Source: JAZKAR01 sp040389065 (GTDB lineage: Bacteria > Pseudomonadota > Gammaproteobacteria > Burkholderiales > Casimicrobiaceae). From it: 64,000 nt of DNA. Position numbers and translations under genes: made by a program. The number at the start of each line of letters is the position of its first letter. The first letter of the stretch is position 1. The notes under the pieces are model-generated. The model was not told where the DNA came from, ran no database searches, and saw only the letters and a list, made by a program, of their open reading frames with translations. Below are positions 49,999 to 58,487 of this stretch, piece by piece. The stretch spans positions 124,001-188,000 of the forward strand of contig JAZKAR010000023.1 of NCBI GenBank assembly GCA_040389065.1. The letters run 5' to 3'.

Positions 49999-51402
49999 AT
50001 GCAAACCTCTTCAGCCCCGTTATTTGATATTTTAGGTATTGGATTTGGCCCCTCCAATATGGCGCTTGCCATTGCGATGGATGATCTTGAACTAAACTAT
50101 GCAAGCCGATCTACCCATCAAGGCACACGCAAATTTTCACGCTGCTTTATAGAAAAACAAGAACAGTTTATGTGGCATGGCGGCATGCTCTTGCCTTTCA
50201 GCGATATGCAAATTTCGTTTATGAAAGATTTGGTTTCACTACGTAATCCTACTAGTCCGTTTACGTTTATCAATTATTTGCGTCAATGCAATCGGCTTGA
50301 AGCGTTTATCAACCGCAAAACATTTTTCCCCAGCCGTATTGAATTTAATGCCTACCTAACGTGGGTAGCAAACCATTTTAAAGACAGATGCAGTTATGGC
50401 GAAAGCGTCAGCCATATTACACCTGAGTATTCCAATCGGCGTGTATCTGCACTCAACGTGCATTCTCATGACCGCTCAGGCAGAGAAATTACGCGTCGAG
50501 CAAGAAGCTTGGTCATGGCAGTTGGTGGTAAAGCTTATGTGCCTGAACCATTTGCGACAATGAAAGACACACGCATTATTCACTCTTCACAGTATCTTAC
50601 AACCATTGCTCAAAGAAAAAATGATCTCCTTACCCCGCTATCGATTGCTGTGATCGGCTCAGGGCAAAGCGCTGCAGAAATTCTTCTTGATTTATATGAT
50701 CGCTTTCCAAACGCTAATATTGATTTAATCATGCGCAGCTCCAATCTCAAACCCTCAGAAGATGGCCCGTCGATCAACACTATTTTTAATCCTAGCTATA
50801 CAGATTTCTTTTACTCGCAATCGCAGAGCGCCCGAAACGTTCTTTTGCAAGAATTTCGTAACACAAACTATGCAGTCGTTGATGCAGATTTGATCGAAAA
50901 AATTACCGAAATTCTTTATGAACAGGATGTCATGGGTGCGGGTAGATTAAGGCTTCTCACAGCAGCCTCTATTCAACATGTAAACAAACATACTGATCAT
51001 ATCTCTATGGGTTTAGTGCAACGTAATCAGCACCAAGAAATCATTAACCGCTACCAGCTTGTTGTTCTTGCTACAGGTTATACGCGTGATCATAACCGAG
51101 AGCTTCTAAAAGGGCTGGAAGAAGAGCTTCCCGAATTTAATATTAGCCGACACTACCAACTTAAAACACCTGAACACTTTATCCCTCCTATATTTATACA
51201 AGGAGCCTCAGAAAATACGCATGGTTTGGCTGATACCTTGCTTTCAGTCATTGCTATCCGCTCACAGGAAATCGCCGAATCGCTTACTCAATGTTTAGAG
51301 CAACCGCTTCCTTTATACCCTCTCCCATCGCGCTCACCCGCTGCCGTACATATCAATCGCCGAGAAATACCCGCATCGCTTTTTGCAAAGGAAGCGCAAT
51401 GA
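49999..51402 (+). CDS. pvdA: L-ornithine N5-monooxygenase
   Basis: FAD- and NADPH-dependent hydroxylase that makes N5-hydroxyornithine for a hydroxamate siderophore. 467 residues. Seen: FAD motif GIGFGPSNMALAIAM, the SFMKDLVSLRNPTSPFTFINYL block, FINRKTFFPSRIEFNAYLTWVANHF, the NADPH motif AVIGSGQSAAEILLDLYD, and the ATGYTRD and THGLADTLLSV C-terminal motifs. The block around 60-110 is nearly identical to the PvdA/VbsO ornithine enzymes and differs from the lysine enzyme IucD, so ornithine is the likely substrate. ATG 49999 with GGAAC upstream is preferred over the TTG at 49984. Its stop overlaps the MATE start (ATGA), so they are coupled. Confidence 0.92.
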   Translation: MQTSSAPLFDILGIGFGPSNMALAIAMDDLELNYASRSTHQGTRKFSRCFIEKQEQFMWHGGMLLPFSDMQISFMKDLVSLRNPTSPFTFINYLRQCNRLEAFINRKTFFPSRIEFNAYLTWVANHFKDRCSYGESVSHITPEYSNRRVSALNVHSHDRSGREITRRARSLVMAVGGKAYVPEPFATMKDTRIIHSSQYLTTIAQRKNDLLTPLSIAVIGSGQSAAEILLDLYDRFPNANIDLIMRSSNLKPSEDGPSINTIFNPSYTDFFYSQSQSARNVLLQEFRNTNYAVVDADLIEKITEILYEQDVMGAGRLRLLTAASIQHVNKHTDHISMGLVQRNQHQEIINRYQLVVLATGYTRDHNRELLKGLEEELPEFNISRHYQLKTPEHFIPPIFIQGASENTHGLADTLLSVIAIRSQEIAESLTQCLEQPLPLYPLPSRSPAAVHINRREIPASLFAKEAQ

Positions 51403-52871
51403 CAGACGTTACACTTCCGTTAGCAGAATTTAATTCCCCAAGGCTTACTCGCTTAATCTTAAAACTCGCCATTCCTTCCGTCATAGGACTAAGCGCACAT
51501 GCCCTGCATCAAATTGGTAATGCCTTTTTTATTAGTCGGCTCGGCACTGAAGCAGTCTCTGCTATCAGCCTATGCTTTCCGATTGCCATTATTCTTGCCG
51601 CCATTGGAGAGGGTGCAGGGGTAGGAGTATCAGCCTTTACATCACGCATGCTCGGTGCCAATCAACCCGAAAAAGCGCACCAGGCCGCCACTACGGTAAT
51701 GGCATTATTAGGCTTGCTCGGCATCCTACTCACACTTCTTATAATGCCGTTTATTCCCACCATGCTAACAAAAATGGGAGCAACGCCTCATTCATTGGAA
51801 TTGTCGATTCGCTATACCCAATTGATTGTTTTATTTGCCCCCCTGATGTTACTGCAAATACTGTGTGATTTTATTGCGATTTCTGAAGGTAACACGCGCT
51901 TCAGTATGTGGACGCTGATCGGTTCTTTTGCCTTAAATCTTATTCTAGATCCTATTTTTATTTTTACATTTAATATGGGAATTACAGGCGCAGCTTGGGC
52001 AACTGGAGCCTCTCAAGTCGCGGCAATCTTAGCGTATTTTGTGTACTTTCGTCGCCGACTGGGTACCGTTCGAATCGCACCAAAATATTTCAAAATACAA
52101 ATGACAGCATTGTGGCAAATGATAGCAGTTGGTGTGCCTGCCGCTCTTTCTACAGGGCTAGCCTCTATTGCTTACGTCATTATGTATCATACGGCTGGCA
52201 GTTATGGTGATAACGTTGTTGCCGCTATCGGCATTAGCTTTAGAATTTTAGCGGCAGGCACCTTACCTGTTGTCGGGTTTTGTCTGGGCGCTCAAGCACT
52301 GCTAGGTTTTAGCTGGGGAGCAGAAAATATCAAGCGGTTTCGTCAAACGGTAAACCGTATGCTTGGCATCACATCGCTCTTTACGGTTTCGTACAGCCTT
52401 TTGGTCATTATTTTTGCACCGACACTGATTGCTTTTTTCACGCAAGATCCGACCGTTGCCTCCCTGGCTATACTCGCCTGCCGAATGTTTCATCTATTTT
52501 TTGCATTTTTTAGCATTCATATGGTTGCGGTCGTCACCTTACAAATTACAGGAAAAGCACGTGAAGCTGCCTGGCTTGTGCTAGCGCCACAAGGTTATTG
52601 TTTTATTCCTTTTCTGTTTTTATTACCGAATAGCTTTGGAATACATGGGCTGCTTGCTTGCCCTCCTATTGCAGCAGCGTTAAGCACATTACTCGCAGGA
52701 ATTTTATTATTTAAAGAAATGTCTGCGCTTAAAACCTGCGCTAGCTCTTCTATTCCTTCTGCTTCTATTCCCTCCTCCTCTATTCCTCCTTCCTCAAATC
52801 TACACAATCTCGCTAATACTTCTATCTCTACAGTTAATCCTATTGCTGCATTAGAGAAACATCCCTCCTAG
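51399..52871 (+). CDS. MATE-family efflux transporter, likely siderophore exporter
   Basis: A 490-residue multidrug-and-toxin-extrusion family protein with twelve predicted membrane helices. Seen: AIPSVIGLSAHALHQIGNAFFISRLG at the first helix, IGEGAGVGVSAFTSRMLGANQPEKA, LILDPIFIFTFNMGITGAAWATGASQ mid-way, and PVVGFCLGAQALLGFSWGAENIKRF at the start of the second half, all MATE hallmarks. ATG 51399 lies inside the hydroxylase stop, with AAAGGAAG upstream. The C-terminal ~50 residues are Ser/Pro/Ile low-complexity and not conserved. As the only transporter in the operon besides the receptor, it probably exports the new siderophore by Na+ or H+ antiport. MFS or ABC exporters are more usual in this role. 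Confidence 0.9.
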   Translation: MTDVTLPLAEFNSPRLTRLILKLAIPSVIGLSAHALHQIGNAFFISRLGTEAVSAISLCFPIAIILAAIGEGAGVGVSAFTSRMLGANQPEKAHQAATTVMALLGLLGILLTLLIMPFIPTMLTKMGATPHSLELSIRYTQLIVLFAPLMLLQILCDFIAISEGNTRFSMWTLIGSFALNLILDPIFIFTFNMGITGAAWATGASQVAAILAYFVYFRRRLGTVRIAPKYFKIQMTALWQMIAVGVPAALSTGLASIAYVIMYHTAGSYGDNVVAAIGISFRILAAGTLPVVGFCLGAQALLGFSWGAENIKRFRQTVNRMLGITSLFTVSYSLLVIIFAPTLIAFFTQDPTVASLAILACRMFHLFFAFFSIHMVAVVTLQITGKAREAAWLVLAPQGYCFIPFLFLLPNSFGIHGLLACPPIAAALSTLLAGILLFKEMSALKTCASSSIPSASIPSSSIPPSSNLHNLANTSISTVNPIAALEKHPS

Positions 52872-52915
52872 AAAGTCTGTGCCATCGTTCAAGCCGTCCT
52901 TCTCAACCCTTTTAA

Positions 52916-52930
52916 AGTTAATAATTCTCA
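52916..52930. promoter_or_regulatory. Weak Fur-box-like site upstream of TonB receptor
   Basis: AGTTAATAATTCTCA matches the TGATAATNATTATCA core at 11 of 14 defined positions. It lies 25 bases before the receptor start in the 83-base gap after the MATE gene. It may give the receptor its own iron-controlled promoter. Confidence 0.4.
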
Positions 52931-52954
52931 TTCAACATTAAAAAGACAACGTTT

Positions 52955-55180
52955 ATGCATCAACATCACGCTAACAAAAACTCTTTGCAACCTAACAATC
53001 GCAATGTTAAACATAAAGAGAAGTATTTTCCGCCGTATACGCTTACTCCTCTTGCATTTGCACTCACTACAACATTCATTAACTTAAGTGCCTCGGTGAA
53101 GGCTCAAAGCACAGAACCATATCAAGAAGCGACTGGAGTAACTCAACAAGAAACTCCACTGGCTGGAATTATAGTAAAAGCAACGAAAGAATCGCAGATA
53201 CCCACTGAAAAAACAGGCGCCTATACCATTAAAAAAACAAAAAGTGCCACAGGGTTAAATTTATCAATACGCGAAACTCCGCAATCGGTGTCTGTCGTTA
53301 CACGCGCTCATATGGATGATTTCAGACTGAATAGCGTTAACGATGTGTTGAATAGCGCAACCGGCGTGGTGGTAGAAAAAGGAGAAACAGACCGTACCTA
53401 CTACACTGCCAGAGGATTTGATATTACGAATTTTCAATCCGATGGCATTGGTATTCCATTTGCGTATGGAATTATGGATGGCGATCTTGATACAGCCATT
53501 TATGACCGTGTAGAAGTGATTCGTGGTGCCACAGGGTTAATATCGGGAGTAGGCAACCCTTCGGCTACCATAAATTTTGTACGTAAACGCCCTACCAGCC
53601 AATTAACAGGAAACCTAGGCGTTACCTACGGCTCATGGAATGATAAGCGCCTGGACCTTGACGTATCAGGCCCACTCAATGAATCAAAAACGCTGCGCGG
53701 CAGATTTGTTGCGGCCTGGCAAGATAAAGACTCTTACCTTAATCGCTATCATCATAAGAAGCAGGTGCTTTATGGCGTTATCGATGCCGATGTAAGCGAT
53801 AAAACAACGCTAACACTTGGTCACACATTGCAAAGTAACAAACCTAAAGGCTCGCTCTGGGGCGCATTACCTTTATATTTTAGTGATGGCACACAAACCC
53901 ATTATGATACTTCTACCAGTACCTCACCTGATTGGACTTCCTTCAATACACAAACAGATATTACCTTTTTAGAGGCTCTGCATCATTTCGATAATCATTG
54001 GGAAGCGAAAGCTGTACTGACACGTAAAAAAGTAAGCACACGAAGTAAGTTATTTTGGGCTTATGGAACCCCTGATCGTGATACCGGCCTGGGTGTATTT
54101 AGTTGGCCCTCACGTTATGATCTCGATAATACCCAAACCCTCTTTGATATTCGTGCAAATGGCCCCTACACATTAGGAGGGCGTACCCATGAATTAATGA
54201 TAGGTGCCAGCGCAGCCAAATCAAAACTTCATGACCAATCGCTGCATGGCACAACGATTGATACCCCTTTGCCTGATCTTGCCACATGGAATGGAAATTA
54301 CCCTGAACCTGAATTTACGCAAGATGGCGGCGGTAGCGCCTTTACAGATAAACAGCGTAGTGTATATGTTGCTACACGCATCAATCTCGCCGATAACTTC
54401 AAACTTATTGTGGGAGCCAATCACACTTCCATTAGCAGTAGCGGAGAAAGTTATGGCGAAAGTCATAACAAAGATGAAAGCAAAACAACGCCCTATATAG
54501 GTGGAATTTTCGATATCAATAAAAACTTCTCTTTGTATGCAAGCTATACCAGTATTTTTTCACCACAAAGTGAAATTGACGCTAACTTACAGCGGCTTAG
54601 CCCAGCAACCGGAAAAAACCTCGAATTAGGTGCAAAGTTTGAAACGTTAGACAAAAAACTAAATGGATCTATCGCACTTTTTAAAACGCGACAAAATAAC
54701 CTTGCTACGTTTGCTGATACCGTAGGTTTGCTTTCTGTCTATAAAGGAGTAGATACACATTCGCAAGGATTTGAGGTCGATGCTTCAGGGGCAATTACCC
54801 CCAACCTTAAATTAAATGCGGGCTACACACAGCTATTCCATATTAAAGATACCGAAGGAAACGATACCCGCACATTTAGCCCTCGAAAGGTGGTTCGTGT
54901 ATCAACCACCTATCGCATCCCCACCTTAAATCAATTAAAAGTGGGAACTTCACTTAACTGGCAATCAGGAACCTATCGCAACGAAAGTGGAACCATTATT
55001 CGGCAACCTGCTTATGCGTTAGTCAATGTAATGGCTCGGTATGACTTCACAAAAGCATTAAGCGCAACCCTTGATATTAACAATATCACCAATAAAAAAT
55101 ATCTGACGTCTTTATATTGGGATCAAGGGTATTACGGGGCGCCGCGTAATGCCAGTGTATCGCTCAATTGGGCATTTTAA
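52955..55180 (+). CDS. TonB-dependent siderophore receptor
   Basis: Outer-membrane ferric-siderophore receptor of 741 residues, of the FpvA/FhuE-like hydroxamate type. Seen: a signal peptide following a polar N-terminus (PLAFALTTTFINLSASVKAQ), a TonB-box-like AGIIVKA, the plug domain (about 95-225: IRETPQSVSVVTRAHMDDF, VNDVLNSATGVVVEKGETDR, YDRVEVIRGATGLISGVGNPSATINFVRKRP), and a 22-strand barrel ending in NASVSLNWAF with terminal Phe. There is no long N-terminal signalling domain, so it is not coupled to a sigma/anti-sigma pair. It follows the MATE gene by 83 bases and imports the product of the operon. The barrel contains many Asn/Ser insertions. Confidence 0.94.
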   Translation: MHQHHANKNSLQPNNRNVKHKEKYFPPYTLTPLAFALTTTFINLSASVKAQSTEPYQEATGVTQQETPLAGIIVKATKESQIPTEKTGAYTIKKTKSATGLNLSIRETPQSVSVVTRAHMDDFRLNSVNDVLNSATGVVVEKGETDRTYYTARGFDITNFQSDGIGIPFAYGIMDGDLDTAIYDRVEVIRGATGLISGVGNPSATINFVRKRPTSQLTGNLGVTYGSWNDKRLDLDVSGPLNESKTLRGRFVAAWQDKDSYLNRYHHKKQVLYGVIDADVSDKTTLTLGHTLQSNKPKGSLWGALPLYFSDGTQTHYDTSTSTSPDWTSFNTQTDITFLEALHHFDNHWEAKAVLTRKKVSTRSKLFWAYGTPDRDTGLGVFSWPSRYDLDNTQTLFDIRANGPYTLGGRTHELMIGASAAKSKLHDQSLHGTTIDTPLPDLATWNGNYPEPEFTQDGGGSAFTDKQRSVYVATRINLADNFKLIVGANHTSISSSGESYGESHNKDESKTTPYIGGIFDINKNFSLYASYTSIFSPQSEIDANLQRLSPATGKNLELGAKFETLDKKLNGSIALFKTRQNNLATFADTVGLLSVYKGVDTHSQGFEVDASGAITPNLKLNAGYTQLFHIKDTEGNDTRTFSPRKVVRVSTTYRIPTLNQLKVGTSLNWQSGTYRNESGTIIRQPAYALVNVMARYDFTKALSATLDINNITNKKYLTSLYWDQGYYGAPRNASVSLNWAF

Positions 55181-55190
55181 TTTTTTACAT

Positions 55191-55295
55191 TAGAAGATAC
55201 GCAGTTGAGCCTCATTAAGGCATAGCAACACAGACAATACAAAAAATAAGACAACTTTGCCAATACACCACGAGAGTGTAACTGCGTAACTTCTA
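55191..55295. repeat. Short inverted-repeat element, copy 3 (105 bp)
   Basis: TAGAAGATACGCAGTT at 55191 and its complement with one mismatch at 55280-55295 bound the element, and the core (complement of TGTCTGTGTTGCTATGC) matches copy 2. It fills most of the gap between the receptor and the PepSY gene. It may end the receptor transcript or reduce readthrough. Confidence 0.7.
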
Positions 55296-55314
55296 TAAGA
55301 TTGGTTGATTGTTT

Positions 55315-56541
55315 ATGCGTTCAGTATATGTTCTACTACACCGATGGATGGGCTTAGCGACGGCTTTATTCCTTTTTATTGCAGGCCTAACAGGAGCTGT
55401 TATCTCATGGGATCATGCATTAGATGAATGGCTAAATCCTAGCTTGTTTCATGCTGCAACCCAGGGTCGCCCTTTACCTGTTCTCGACTTAGCAAACAAA
55501 ATCGAACTAAGTGATAAGCGTGGGCGTATCACCTATATGCCTTTAGAAATTGAACCAGGCCATACCTTTATGGCTTTTGTACAGCCGCGCATCAACCCCC
55601 AAACGCAGCAACCTTATGAACTTGGCTATAACCAGGTGGCGCTCGACCCAAGCACCGGAGCTATTCAAGCCAAACGCATGTGGGGCAAAGTATCGCTAAC
55701 ACGAGAAAACTTATTACCTTTTCTTTACAAGCTGCATTACAGCCTGCATATTCCGCAAGGCTGGGGAATTGAACTTGGCGTCTGGCTCATGGGCATTGTT
55801 GGTATCGTGTGGGTGTTCGATACACTGATCGCGGTCTATATATCTTTTCCTAACTTAAACGCTTGGCGTAAATCATTTTCCTTCCGATGGCAACAAGGCG
55901 GCTATCGATTACTTTTTGATTTTCATCGCTCAGGAGGTGTCTGGTTATGGCTGCTTCTGTTTATTCTCGCTGTAACTTCAGTATCAATGAATCTTAAACA
56001 AGAAGTCATGCGGCCTATTGTCTCTTGGTTCTCAACGTTATCTGCTACCCCTTTCGATAGCCGAATACCTGCTGCCATTCATCAGCCTATTGAACCTACT
56101 CTACCTCTCACGCAAATGATTGCGATAGCCAGCGAAGAGAAAAAAGCCCGAGGCTGGAAAGATCCAGCAGGCGCACTTTCAATTTCCACTGAGTTTGGAG
56201 TGTATGCGGTAGGGTTCTTTACTGCTGACAACAGCCATGGAGATGGCGGTTTAGGCAACCCTTGGCTTTATTTTGATTCACGATCAGGAAAACCAGCAGG
56301 CGCAGATATTCCAGGAACCGGTAGCGCTGGCGATATATTTTTGCAAAGCATGTTTCCTTTGCATTCAGGGCGCATTATAGGAATGCCTGGTCGAATACTT
56401 GTTTCTTTACTGGGTTTGCTGGTTTCAGGGTTTTCAGTAACCGGCGTATATATTTGGCTAAAAAAACGCAAAGTACGTATCCATGCTCGTGTGGAAAAGG
56501 TAGCTGCGTCTACCAGCCTTAAATACCCTGGGTTATCATAA
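55315..56541 (+). CDS. PepSY-domain membrane protein, probable siderophore reductase
   Basis: A 408-residue inner-membrane protein of the PepSY-associated TM helix (PiuB/FsrB-like) family. Four membrane helices are seen (about 13-33, LATALFLFIAGLTGAVIS; 152-175, WLMGIVGIVWVFDTLIAVYI; 205-225, WLWLLLFILAVTSVSM; 362-385, ILVSLLGLLVSGFSVTGVYIW). The large periplasmic PepSY segment has FYKLHYSLHIPQGWG and FDFHRSGGVW, which include conserved His residues, possibly haem ligands. Such proteins reduce or release iron from periplasmic ferric siderophores and often sit by TonB receptors. The ATG at 55315 is used in place of the TTG at 55309. Last gene of the siderophore locus, after repeat element copy 3. 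Confidence 0.85.
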   Translation: MRSVYVLLHRWMGLATALFLFIAGLTGAVISWDHALDEWLNPSLFHAATQGRPLPVLDLANKIELSDKRGRITYMPLEIEPGHTFMAFVQPRINPQTQQPYELGYNQVALDPSTGAIQAKRMWGKVSLTRENLLPFLYKLHYSLHIPQGWGIELGVWLMGIVGIVWVFDTLIAVYISFPNLNAWRKSFSFRWQQGGYRLLFDFHRSGGVWLWLLLFILAVTSVSMNLKQEVMRPIVSWFSTLSATPFDSRIPAAIHQPIEPTLPLTQMIAIASEEKKARGWKDPAGALSISTEFGVYAVGFFTADNSHGDGGLGNPWLYFDSRSGKPAGADIPGTGSAGDIFLQSMFPLHSGRIIGMPGRILVSLLGLLVSGFSVTGVYIWLKKRKVRIHARVEKVAASTSLKYPGLS

Positions 56542-56725
56542 GTAGCAAATAAGATAGTTAATAACTGACCAGGCAGCTGCCATAGCTTACTAAAATAATT
56601 GTATATACGTTCAACTACGTATCGACAACGCTTTAGTAGTTTCATATGGTGTACCCTTCCCTTAGAGCACTTAACTCACTTAGATATTGCTCATGAACGC
56701 TCATTATTGAGGAGATAAATCAACC

Positions 56726-57199
56726 ATGACGCACGTAAAACCTATTCCCGAAGGCATGCATACTGTTACCCCTCACCTAGTATGCCCCCAAGCTTCAGAA
56801 GCTATAGAATTTTATAAAAAAGCATTTAATGCAGAAGAATTAGAGCGATTAAGCGGCCCTGACGGCCGACTACTGCATGCTAAAATTAAAATTGGCGACT
56901 CTATTATTATGATCGCGGATGATTTTCCGGAATGGGGATCCTTGAGCCCCAAAGCATTGAAGGGTTCACCTGTCACTTTACATATCTATGTAAACGATGC
57001 AGATAAACAATTTGCCCAAGCGCTTGAAGCTGGTGCAAGCGTTAAGATGCCTATTGATACTATGTTTTGGGGCGACCGCTACGGTATTGTTGAAGACCCT
57101 TCAGGCCATTTTTGGTCAATAGCCACTCATATTCAAGACCTTACAGCCGAAGAGATTCAAGAAGCAGCTAAAAAAGCCTGCTCAGGCGAGCATAAATAA
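56726..57199 (+). CDS. VOC-family (PhnB-like) protein
   Basis: A 157-residue vicinal-oxygen-chelate protein of the PhnB/glyoxalase-like group, which forms small metal-binding beta-barrels. Seen: VTPHLVCPQASEAIEFYKKAFNAEELERL at the N-terminus, LLHAKIKIGDSIIMIADDFPEWG, VTLHIYVNDADKQFAQALEAGA and the C-terminal MFWGDRYGIVEDPSGHFWSIATH with the conserved D-P-x-G-x-x-W. Substrate is unknown; such proteins range from dioxygenase-like enzymes to resistance proteins. Start ATG 56726 is supported by GAGGAG 15 bases upstream. Monocistronic, ending at the hairpin 57214-57250. Confidence 0.88.
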   Translation: MTHVKPIPEGMHTVTPHLVCPQASEAIEFYKKAFNAEELERLSGPDGRLLHAKIKIGDSIIMIADDFPEWGSLSPKALKGSPVTLHIYVNDADKQFAQALEAGASVKMPIDTMFWGDRYGIVEDPSGHFWSIATHIQDLTAEEIQEAAKKACSGEHK

Positions 57200-57213
57200 A
57201 CAAACAGTTTTAA

Positions 57214-57250
57214 ACGATCAAAAGGGTTCCCATATAATTCTTTTGATCGT
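57214..57250. terminator. 11-bp hairpin after the VOC gene
   Basis: ACGATCAAAAG (57214-57224) pairs exactly with 57240-57250, 15 bases after the stop of the VOC gene. Right arm starts with TTTT. Candidate rho-independent terminator, although no T-run follows. Confidence 0.55.
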
Positions 57251-57364
57251 GAAATGCATTTGATCATAGATTTATTTCCTTCAAACTCTTCTTATATCAA
57301 GCACTCATCTTTACTTGTCTTTTTTCACATATTCAATCTTTAAAATTTAAATTTACATATATGT

Positions 57365-58013
57365 TTAGTGCCCTATCTCAAAAGCTAATCTATGAACACA
57401 TTTTTCAGATTCGCCAGACCCTGCACCGCCTGTAAATAAGGGCGATCCGTTTAAAATAATGCCGATACGTGTGCTGCCATTGGAGGCATCGCGTAACTTG
57501 CTGATAAGGTGTAACAGAAATAATAGCGAACCGTCTGATACTCTGGGTAACCCTGACCCAAAACGCCCTTCAAAACCTTGATGGGTATGCTCGTTGTTGA
57601 TGTCTTCTTCTATCTTTTTCCAATCAACTCCAAAGGGAGGCTCAGCAAAATTGAAGTATTCAAAAATCTCACGCGCATCTTTAGAAAAGCTTTGAATATA
57701 GTGTTCTAAATTAGCCTTAATGCCGCTTTCGCCTAAGGTGGCGAGTGTCATTTTAGAGGTATTGAAAATACGATAAACCGCCTGTAGCGCGCAACAGTAT
57801 TTTTTCTTGTGTTTCTTCAGGCAAAGGGCTGTGTTTAATTTCTTCGTATTTAGCCAACTCCGCTTCTTTAGAGTCTTCAAGTACGCACTCTAGACGGCGT
57901 AAAAGATTAAAGGGAAGAATGATTCGACCATATTGGCTTTGTTTGAAATCACCGCGAAGCAAATCAGCGATTGCCCACGATTCTGAAGCAAGGTTAGTTG
58001 AAGTTTAGATCAT
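57365..58013 (-). pseudogene. hsdM: Decayed type I restriction-modification methylase (hsdM) fragment
   Basis: Remnant of the DNA adenine methylase subunit of a type I restriction system. From an ATG at 58013, codon 3 is TAA, then the frame continues as typical HsdM N-terminus (SWAIADLLRGDFKQSQYGRIILPFN, LLRRLECVLE). Near 57780-57787 a frameshift moves to another frame that continues AVYRIFNTSKMTLATL and HYIQSFSKDAREIFEYFNF. It then jumps in frame to EPPFGVDWKKIEEDI, where the catalytic NPPF has become EPPF and about 150 residues including the S-adenosylmethionine motif are missing. It ends after FNGSPLFTGGAGSGE-type sequence (ILNGSPLFTGGAGSGESE). So it carries a nonsense codon, a frameshift, an internal deletion and a 3' truncation. 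No hsdS or hsdR is nearby. Confidence 0.85.
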
Positions 58014-58085
58014 GGGTATTTTCATTTTTCAAAATAATACGCTAAAGCCGATAACACATGGGCTAAATATAGAGGAGCTTCATTG

Positions 58086-58484
58086 ATGACAAATTTTACG
58101 CGTTCTATAACTATTAGCATTCAAGACACCAGCGGTGCCACTATCACCGTTAACTATGGCACCCTTACAGGGGGTTATTTCGACCCAGTTCCGATTCCTG
58201 GTACAACTATTCAGCCAGGTACAACTGTAAGCTATGTCAATGGTGCAAACGATAACTTTACTTACCCTGGGGGGTCAATTTTGCTGACGCCCGCCTCAGG
58301 CGGCTCTATTAGTGTTAATTGGAACTGGCCTAGCGGTTCTCTTGCCAATGGTTCTGTTACAACGCAAAGTGTGAGTGGACTAGGTGTATCTTACCAAATG
58401 GTAAACACCCAAACTAATTCCCCTACCTTGCAAGTGGTCATCAGTAATGCCTCAAGCTTTCAGGCGATACCTGAAAATAATTAA
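58086..58484 (+). CDS. Lysine-free beta-rich protein, possibly aegerolysin-like
   Basis: A 132-residue protein, very rich in Ser, Thr, Gly, Asn and Val, with no Lys, Cys or His and one Arg, and no signal peptide. Alternating strands suggest a beta-sandwich: RSITISIQDTSGATITV, TTVSYVNGANDNFTYPGG, SISVNWNWPSG and LQVVISNASS. Length and the opening R-S-I-T-I-x-I-x-D/N-x-x-G-A-T-I, the central Asn/Gly loop and the late N-W-x-W-P echo aegerolysins (including the Cry34-type insecticidal proteins), but the similarity is faint. Start ATG 58086 has GAGGAG at 58072. The gene is single and its stop lies 3 bases from the stop of the convergent lyase gene. Likely a cytoplasmic or lysis-released protein of unknown target. 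Confidence 0.65.
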   Translation: MTNFTRSITISIQDTSGATITVNYGTLTGGYFDPVPIPGTTIQPGTTVSYVNGANDNFTYPGGSILLTPASGGSISVNWNWPSGSLANGSVTTQSVSGLGVSYQMVNTQTNSPTLQVVISNASSFQAIPENN

Positions 58485-58487
58485 TGT

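Noticed and set aside
54204..54500. 98-codon frame inside the TonB receptor gene
   Set aside because: Out-of-frame shadow of the receptor barrel with no independent signals.
58086..58484. Reading the lysine-free protein as a signal-peptide-bearing pilin or fimbrial subunit
   Set aside because: No hydrophobic N-terminal segment or Cys pair is present.
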